This document shows, piece after piece, positions 58,131 to 63,245 of a stretch of DNA of 63,245 bases. Within the stretch, counting starts at the first letter, position 1. Every line of letters begins with the position of its first letter. Origin of the DNA: QAMX01 sp964515055 (GTDB lineage Bacteria > Bacillota > Clostridia > Oscillospirales > QAMX01); assembly GCA_964515055.1 (NCBI GenBank), contig CAZEUG010000009.1, positions 1 through 63,245 on the forward strand. Reading direction: 5' to 3'. The position numbers and the translations under genes are program-made. The notes beneath the pieces were generated by a model. It saw only the letters and a list, made by a program, of their open reading frames with translations, was not told the origin of the DNA and did no database searches.

Positions 58131-58754
58131 ATGGGTTTTCAGTACATCACAATTGAACGCGAATATGGCAGCGGCGGCACGAAAATTGCCCGTCGTCTGG
58201 CCGAGGAATGCGGCATTTCCTGCTTCGGCGAGGAAATACTGGAAGCTGTCTCCAAAAAGCTGGATATCCCTGTCGAGCGGATTCAGCGATACGAGGAAAC
58301 GGTCAGCAACAGCTTCCTGTACACGCTCCTGATTCTGAGTCGGGCTCAGGAAGGCAACGCCGACATGGTCACAAGAGACGGTCATATCTTTGTCGCAGAG
58401 CAGCAGGAGATCAAAACGCTGGCCGCGTTTGGCCCCGCGGTGTTCATCGGACACTGCGCATCGGAGGCGCTGAAAGACCAGAATACCATTCGGGTCTTCA
58501 TCCGCTGCTCCGACAGCCAGATCAAAGCCGGACGCATCACGGCAGATTACGGCATCCCGGAAAAGGACGTCGAGAGTACCCGCAGTCGGTTTGACAACAA
58601 ACGCGCCAAATACTACTACGCGAACACGACGAAAAAATGGGACGATCTCTCCAATTATGATGTCGTTCTGGATTCTGCCAAACTCGGCATCGAGGGCTGC
58701 GTTTCCGTACTCAAGGGTATTTTCCTGGAACGAACCGGAAGCGACCGCGCCTGA
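58131..58754 (+). CDS. Cytidylate kinase-like family protein
   Basis: The 207-residue P-loop protein begins ITIEREYGSGGTKIARRLAE, the Walker-like motif of the cytidylate kinase-like (AAA_26) family, with a DNKRAKYYYANTTKKW lid region. These proteins are widespread in gut Clostridia, distinct from true Cmk and of unknown substrate. ATG 58131 follows AAGGAGG. It lies 11 bases after the exporter and is presumably co-expressed with it. A role in modifying the exported compound is possible but unsupported. Confidence 0.88.
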   Translation: MGFQYITIEREYGSGGTKIARRLAEECGISCFGEEILEAVSKKLDIPVERIQRYEETVSNSFLYTLLILSRAQEGNADMVTRDGHIFVAEQQEIKTLAAFGPAVFIGHCASEALKDQNTIRVFIRCSDSQIKAGRITADYGIPEKDVESTRSRFDNKRAKYYYANTTKKWDDLSNYDVVLDSAKLGIEGCVSVLKGIFLERTGSDRA

Positions 58755-58921
58755 CGGACAGCCGAAAAAAACGATGTACAGGCGTCGTGCTGCGCAAGGT
58801 CGTGCGGCGCCTGCTGCAAGCGCGAATTGTCTATCCACAGAAAACCCATCCGGACGTGATTCGTGCGCCCTTTTGCAGCGAGAAATGTCGGGGCAGGGCG
58901 TGCGGCATTTTCCTGGATTGG

Positions 58922-58967
58922 AAAAAGAGCGTATGTCCGCAGGCGACTGCGGACATACGCTTCTTTC
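58922..58967. terminator. Bidirectional terminator
   Basis: A perfect 15-bp stem (58928-58942 with 58947-58961) has an A run on one side and TCTTTC on the other. It lies between the convergent kinase-like and FMN reductase-like genes. The preceding 58755-58921 shows no gene. Confidence 0.85.
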
Positions 58968-58977
58968 AAAAAAACGG

Positions 58978-59601
58978 TTATCGGATGAAGTTGGTGCGAA
59001 CCCTGGACTCCTCCGCCGGACGGTCAATTCCGGCGGCACGCCCCGCTTCAATACAGCGGAGCAGCCAGGCCATGTTCTTCCCGATGCGCCGCATGGTCTG
59101 CATTCCTTCCAGATCCTGCCGAACCTCCTCCGGCGTCGTCCCGTGTACCATGTTCCAATAGCTCGAGGAAACCAACGGCATATTGGAAATCGTCAGGTAT
59201 TTATTCAGCTGGTCGAGTGCGGCCGTGGAACCACCACGGCGGCAGGAGACGATGCATGCAGCCGGCTTGTAGGCGAATGAAGCGCCGCCACTGTAAAAAC
59301 AGCGATCCATCAGCGCCGTCATGGCGCCGGAAGCTGCCGCATAATGCACTGGGGAACCAAATACAAATCCATCCGCCTCTGCGGCTTTCTCGACAATGGC
59401 GCAGACCGGGTCATCCCGGTATACACAGCCGTTCCCACCGCGACAGGCGCCGCAGCCCGTACAGCCCATGATCGGCTGATGTCCCACATGAACCAGCTCG
59501 GTCTGAATGCCCTCTGCTTCCAGAACAGAAGCAATTTCGGACAGCGCCGTCCATGTACAGCCGTGTTCGTGGGGACTTCCGTTGATCAGTAAAACTTTCA
59601 T
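58978..59601 (-). CDS. Flavodoxin-fold NAD(P)H-dependent oxidoreductase (iron-sulfur flavoprotein-like)
   Basis: The 207-residue protein has the FMN phosphate loop NGSPHEHGCT and the Cys cluster CTGCGACRGGNGC at residues 47-59, which in related proteins binds an Fe-S cluster or acts in redox. GSPVHYAAASG is the flavin-binding loop. It may be an Isf-like electron carrier or FMN reductase. ATG 59601 has AGGAGG about ten bases upstream, and the promoter lies at 59646-59674. Confidence 0.9.
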   Translation of the reverse strand: MKVLLINGSPHEHGCTWTALSEIASVLEAEGIQTELVHVGHQPIMGCTGCGACRGGNGCVYRDDPVCAIVEKAAEADGFVFGSPVHYAAASGAMTALMDRCFYSGGASFAYKPAACIVSCRRGGSTAALDQLNKYLTISNMPLVSSSYWNMVHGTTPEEVRQDLEGMQTMRRIGKNMAWLLRCIEAGRAAGIDRPAEESRVRTNFIR

Positions 59602-59645
59602 CGGTTTTCTGCCTCCTGTGATAAAGGGATTTCTTCTGTCATTGT

Positions 59646-59674
59646 ATGATAGCACAGATGCGTCTGCGCGTCAA
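59646..59674 (-). promoter_or_regulatory. Promoter of the flavodoxin-fold gene
   Basis: On the minus strand TTGACG (59674-59669) and TATCAT (59651-59646) are 17 bases apart. Confidence 0.8.
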
Positions 59675-59757
59675 GTCCTGAACGTCATCGGCGGGGGACT
59701 GCGTTGTGCGCCGAAAAAATCCGCACTTTCTCTCTGTTTTTTAGGTATTGTTTCAGC

Positions 59758-59786
59758 TTGCCAAATGCATCGGATTATGGTATGAT
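59758..59786 (+). promoter_or_regulatory. Promoter of pyk
   Basis: TTGCCA at 59758-59763 and TATGAT at 59781-59786 are 17 bases apart; an overlapping TATAAT begins five bases later. The leader to pyk is about 105 bases. Confidence 0.7.
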
Positions 59787-59895
59787 ATAATTGGTTGGAT
59801 AGATGCATTTTCCATTCTCTTTGATTCCGTCCGCGCTGCATCCGTACCGTGCCGGAATCGGGATCTCCGAAAAGACGCGAGGTGTTGAATTGATA

Positions 59896-61308
59896 ATGAA
59901 AAAAACAAAAATCATCTGCACGATGGGCCCGGCCTGCTCTGACGAAGAAACGCTGAGCCGTATGATCCGCGCCGGGATGAATGTCGCCCGGTTCAACTTT
60001 TCGCACGGTACCCATGAGGAACATCGCGCACGCATGGAGCTGGTTCGAAAGGTGCGCGAAACGCTGCATGAACCCATCGCCATCATGCTCGATACCAAAG
60101 GCCCGGAATACCGGATTCGAACCTTCAAAAACCATAAAATTGTCCTGAACGACGGCGACCTGTTCACGTTTACCCCGGATGAAATCGAAGGGGATGAGAC
60201 ACGTGTCTCCGTTTCGTATAAAGACCTGGCCTCTGACCTGCGTCCGGGCGACCGGATCCTGCTGAATAACGGGCTGGTCATTTTTGAAGTGCTGGAGCTG
60301 AAGGACAGAGACGTCGTCTGCCGCGTCCTGACCGGTGGTGAGCTGTCCGACCGCAAGAGCATGAGCTTCCCCAACAAGGTGCTCAAGCAGGCCTATTTAA
60401 GCGAGCAGGATCGTTCCGATCTTCTCTTCGGCATCGATATGGATGTGGACTTCGTGGCCTGCTCCTTTGTCTCCTGCAAACAGGATTTGATGGACGTCCG
60501 CAACTTTTTGAACGCAAACGGCGGGGAACAGATTGATCTGATCGCGAAAATTGAAAATCGCTCCGGCGTGGACAACATCGATGAAATCATCGACGCCTGC
60601 GACGGCATCATGGTGGCTCGCGGCGATATGGGCGTGGAAATCCCGTATGAAGAGCTGCCCGCCATCCAGAAACACCTGATCACCACCTGCCGCATCCGCG
60701 GCAAGCGCGTCATCACTGCGACGGAAATGCTCGAATCCATGATCGAAAAGCCGCGCCCGACGCGTGCCGAGATTTCCGACGTCGCCAATGCAGTCTATGA
60801 CGGCACCAGTGCCATTATGCTGTCCGGCGAAACCGCCATGGGACGGTATCCGGTGGCCGCGGTGGAAGCCATGAGCCGAATTGCCTGCCAGACCGAACAG
60901 GATATTGACTACGCCAAGCGATTCCGCAACTCCAACTTCATCATCCACAATACGATTGACGCCGTCTCCCATTCCACCTGCGCACTGTCGATTGACATTG
61001 ACGCCCGCCTGATCGTCGTCTGCACGCGCAGCGGCGCCACGGCGCGGCTGGTTTCCCGTTTCCGCTCCCCCAAACCGATCATTGGTATGACCACCGACGA
61101 GCGGGTCTGGCGGAAGCTGTCGCTGTCCTGGGGTGTCTTCCCGATGATGAGCGACGAATTCCAGTCCACCGACGTCCTCTTCTACCATGCCATCGTCGCG
61201 GCGCGCACCTCCGGCATGGCCAGGAAAGGCGATAACATTGTCATCACAGGCGGCCTGACCAACGGCAAATCCGGCAACACCAACCTCATCAAGCTCGAAA
61301 CGCTCTGA
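59896..61308 (+). CDS. pyk: Pyruvate kinase
   Basis: The 470-residue enzyme transfers phosphate from PEP to ADP. KTKIICTMGPA at the start, NFSHGTHEEH, the metal/substrate block KIENRSGVDN, VARGDMGVEIP and SAIMLSGETAMG are all present. It ends without the extra PEP-utiliser-like domain found in Bacillus Pyk. ATG 59896 is used; GAGGTG is about 11 bases upstream, and a TTG two codons earlier is also possible. Terminated at 61338-61371. Confidence 0.96.
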   Translation: MKKTKIICTMGPACSDEETLSRMIRAGMNVARFNFSHGTHEEHRARMELVRKVRETLHEPIAIMLDTKGPEYRIRTFKNHKIVLNDGDLFTFTPDEIEGDETRVSVSYKDLASDLRPGDRILLNNGLVIFEVLELKDRDVVCRVLTGGELSDRKSMSFPNKVLKQAYLSEQDRSDLLFGIDMDVDFVACSFVSCKQDLMDVRNFLNANGGEQIDLIAKIENRSGVDNIDEIIDACDGIMVARGDMGVEIPYEELPAIQKHLITTCRIRGKRVITATEMLESMIEKPRPTRAEISDVANAVYDGTSAIMLSGETAMGRYPVAAVEAMSRIACQTEQDIDYAKRFRNSNFIIHNTIDAVSHSTCALSIDIDARLIVVCTRSGATARLVSRFRSPKPIIGMTTDERVWRKLSLSWGVFPMMSDEFQSTDVLFYHAIVAARTSGMARKGDNIVITGGLTNGKSGNTNLIKLETL

Positions 61309-61337
61309 GCCCGCCCTGAAAATTCCGTACAGAAATC

Positions 61338-61371
61338 AAAAATCGCAGAACCGATCGGTTCTGCGATTTTT
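61338..61371. terminator. Bidirectional terminator between pyk and rplI
   Basis: A perfect palindrome with a 15-bp stem (61338-61352 with 61357-61371) on the loop GATC has A and T runs at its ends. Confidence 0.92.
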
Positions 61372-61396
61372 TTGCAGGTTGGGGATTCGCCGGACG

Positions 61397-61849
61397 TTAC
61401 AGCGATGCGTCCACGACATTCACGGTCATTTCTGCGGAAACATCCGGATGCAGCTTGAGCTTGACAGAAAACGTGCCGAGCGTCTTGATGGTGTCTGCGA
61501 GAACGACCTTGTTCTTCGGAACCTCGACGCCGTACTGCGACTGGATGGTTTCTGCGATTTCCTTCGCCGTCACTGCACCGAACAGACGGCTGCCGGTTCC
61601 GGACTTGACCGCGATGCGAATGGATTGACCGGACAGACGCGCTGCGACCTCCATTGCGGCTGCCTTTTCCGTTTCGGCCTTGTGCTTTCTGGCCGCGTCC
61701 TGCTGCTTCATGTTGTTCAGATTGGATGCGTTTGCTTCGACCGCCAGCTTGCGCGGCAGCAGAAAATTGCGCACATATCCATCGGACGCCTCAACAAGCT
61801 GGCCTTTTTTGCCAAGACCCTTGACGTCCTGTTGTAAAATGACTTTCAT
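61397..61849 (-). CDS. rplI: 50S ribosomal protein L9
   Basis: The 150-residue protein has the N-terminal KVILQQDVKGLGKKG and VRNFLLPRKLA motifs, a long connecting helix and the C-terminal rRNA-binding domain. It binds 23S rRNA at the base of L1. It follows gdpP by 20 bases; the gdpP-rplI(-dnaB) order is typical of Bacillota. ATG 61849 is the natural start. Confidence 0.97.
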   Translation of the reverse strand: MKVILQQDVKGLGKKGQLVEASDGYVRNFLLPRKLAVEANASNLNNMKQQDAARKHKAETEKAAAMEVAARLSGQSIRIAVKSGTGSRLFGAVTAKEIAETIQSQYGVEVPKNKVVLADTIKTLGTFSVKLKLHPDVSAEMTVNVVDASL

Positions 61850-61869
61850 GGTTCAGATTCCTCCGTTTT

Positions 61870-63245
61870 TTACTGTTCGTAGTTGTAAAGCATAATGGCG
61901 TCCTTCAGAAGGTTGACGGCCTCCTGGAGCGTTTTTCCGCGCAATTGTGCCCCGGCTGTTGTAAAATGGCCGCCGCCGCCGAGTTTTTCCATAATCAGCT
62001 GTACATTGATCCGCCCCAGCGAACGGGCGGAAATATTGATGGAGTCGCCAAATGGCGAAACGACAAACGAACCGGCTACACCGGTGATATTCATCAGATC
62101 GTCTGCCGCCTGTGCCGCGACAGCGCGATCGACCGGCTGCTCCGAAGCGCTGATTGCATACATGCCATCCACAAATTCAGCTCGCTTGACCAGCTCAGCC
62201 CGTGCCACATAATTGGCCATATCGTTCTGGAAGAGGCGCTTCACCTCGACGGAATCGGCACCCGCACGGCGCAGATAAGCCGCCGCCTCAAACGTCCGGC
62301 TGCCGGTTTTCAAAGCGAAGCTCTTGGTATCGAGCATGATGCCCGCCAGCATGGCACTGGCCTCCACGCGCAGCATATCGCCCGGCTCAATGATGTACTG
62401 CAGCATTTCCGAAATCAGCTCGCAGACGGACGAAGCCGCCGGCTCATGCACATTGAGCAGGGCGTTGCTGATATAATCCGCCGACCGCCGGTGATGGTCA
62501 ATTACGGCAATCCGGTTCATGGATTCCAGCAGCGACTGATCCTCCACGTAGTTCGGGCGATTGGTGTCCACGACCACCATCAGCGCATTCTGATCCATTT
62601 CGATCATGGCCTGTTCGCCGGTGATCAGCACCCCGGCATAATCCGGGTGATTTTCCAAAAGCTCAATCAGACTGCCCACGTTGTTCAGCGTGCGGTCGAT
62701 GACGATGCAGGCCTTCTTCCCGCACTTTCGGGCTGCACAGACCACACCGGCCGCGCCACCGAGACTGTCAAGATCGGCAATTTTGTGCCCCATCACATAC
62801 ACGGCGGAGCTGTCCTCCAGCAGGCTCTTAAAGACGTTGGCCATCAGGCGCGTCTTGACCTTGGTGCGCTTCTCCACCTCGTGCGTCATGCCGCCAAAGA
62901 ATTCAAAGTGAACACGGCTGCGAATCACGACCTGATCACCGCCGCGGGACAGCGCCATATCCACAGCCAGCCGCGCAAAATGATCCAGCTCGGCGAGGGT
63001 TTCGCCCTCCCGGCCAATCCCGATGCTGAGCGTCAGAGCCATGCCGTTCGGCGCCGTCAGCTTCTTGACCTGCTCCAGAATGGGGAAGCGCTTCTCCGCC
63101 ATGGCACGGTAGGCTTTTTCGCGGATGACGAAGACATACTTGTCACGATCTGTTTTCCGGAGAAAGCCCTGCTGCTCCGCAATCCACTGGTTCAGCATAT
63201 CGTCCAGCCCGGCAATCAGCGTGGCGCGGGCAGATTCGTTGCCGC
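61870..63245 (-). CDS. gdpP: Cyclic-di-AMP phosphodiesterase GdpP, 5' end beyond window
   Basis: The reading frame is open to the right edge, so the N-terminal membrane and PAS parts are missing. The visible 458 codons comprise a degenerate GGDEF domain (LSIGIGREGETLAE to GGDQVVIR), then a DHH domain with GHKIADLDSLGG and VIDHHRRSADY, and a DHHA1 domain with the GGGGHFTTAGAQ glycine motif. GdpP hydrolyses c-di-AMP, controlling osmolyte transport and wall stress. It leads the gdpP-rplI unit. Confidence 0.95.
   Translation of the reverse strand, partial: GNESARATLIAGLDDMLNQWIAEQQGFLRKTDRDKYVFVIREKAYRAMAEKRFPILEQVKKLTAPNGMALTLSIGIGREGETLAELDHFARLAVDMALSRGGDQVVIRSRVHFEFFGGMTHEVEKRTKVKTRLMANVFKSLLEDSSAVYVMGHKIADLDSLGGAAGVVCAARKCGKKACIVIDRTLNNVGSLIELLENHPDYAGVLITGEQAMIEMDQNALMVVVDTNRPNYVEDQSLLESMNRIAVIDHHRRSADYISNALLNVHEPAASSVCELISEMLQYIIEPGDMLRVEASAMLAGIMLDTKSFALKTGSRTFEAAAYLRRAGADSVEVKRLFQNDMANYVARAELVKRAEFVDGMYAISASEQPVDRAVAAQAADDLMNITGVAGSFVVSPFGDSINISARSLGRINVQLIMEKLGGGGHFTTAGAQLRGKTLQEAVNLLKDAIMLYNYEQ

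Overview
The window reads as chromosomal DNA of a moderately GC-rich, low-oxygen Bacillota, most like gut Clostridia (Oscillospirales-like). Grounds: near-consensus SigA promoters (TTGACA, 17-nt spacer, TATAAT) recur, ribosome-binding sites are AGGAGG-like, TTG and GTG starts are common, and typical genes include type III glutamine synthetase, AsnA, paired DegV proteins, a YtrA-type GntR/ABC operon, SLH-anchored surface protein, TypA and a GdpP-RplI pair. The assignment is inference from gene content. I see no phage, conjugation or CRISPR genes.

Layout. 1-900: the end of a WYL regulator, then tRNA-Thr(CGT), tRNA-Ala(CGC) and tRNA-Arg(CCG), with terminators between and around them. 976-6911: a giant secreted subtilisin-like protease with Ig-like, cohesin-like and SLH domains, split by a one-base frameshift in a C run. 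7010-13078: a P-type ATPase divergent from an autoregulated YtrA-like GntR/ABC operon. 13284-18822: an ABC exporter, then a putative glycoside hydrolase with a sugar isomerase/epimerase-like protein. 18835-22151: nitrogen assimilation (asnA behind a leader hairpin, then glnN). 22172-26539: murA, a MATE exporter, a MazF-family toxin-like gene and a secreted unknown. 26540-27929: an AT-richer patch with a 44-codon ORF and a lipoprotein gene broken by several frameshifts.

27943-31601: a PepV-like dipeptidase and an SDR, divergent from a serine-palmitoyltransferase-like alpha-oxoamine synthase. 31975-37030: a GH110-like beta-helix enzyme, then an operon of two DegV proteins and a nitrilase/glycerophosphodiesterase fusion. 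37253-40329: an XRE membrane regulator and an XRE-cupin/acyl-CoA synthetase operon. 40654-48177: a ClpP-like protease, pgk-tpiA, two RNA methyltransferases, an FmdB-type zinc ribbon and typA. 48484-48567 is tRNA-Leu(GAG).

49035-53749 is the most operon-like stretch: a PNPOx-like flavoprotein, a MarR regulator, an OB-fold protein, two different amidohydrolases, a nitroreductase and an aldo/keto reductase. Four consecutive ATGA stop/start overlaps tie five of these together, suggesting an uncharacterised small-molecule conversion pathway. It is followed by a second MarR gene and a heterodimeric ABC exporter, whose upstream regions share the palindrome CTAAC-N3-GTTAG, and by a cytidylate-kinase-like gene. 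The window ends with an FMN reductase-like protein, pyruvate kinase, ribosomal protein L9 and a GdpP gene that runs off the right edge.

The leading candidates for something undescribed are the 49-54 kb pathway, the nitrilase-GDPD fusion beside DegV lipid-binding proteins, the synthase/SDR divergon at 29.4-31.5 kb, and the asnA leader hairpin. All functions are read by eye from motifs and remain predictions.
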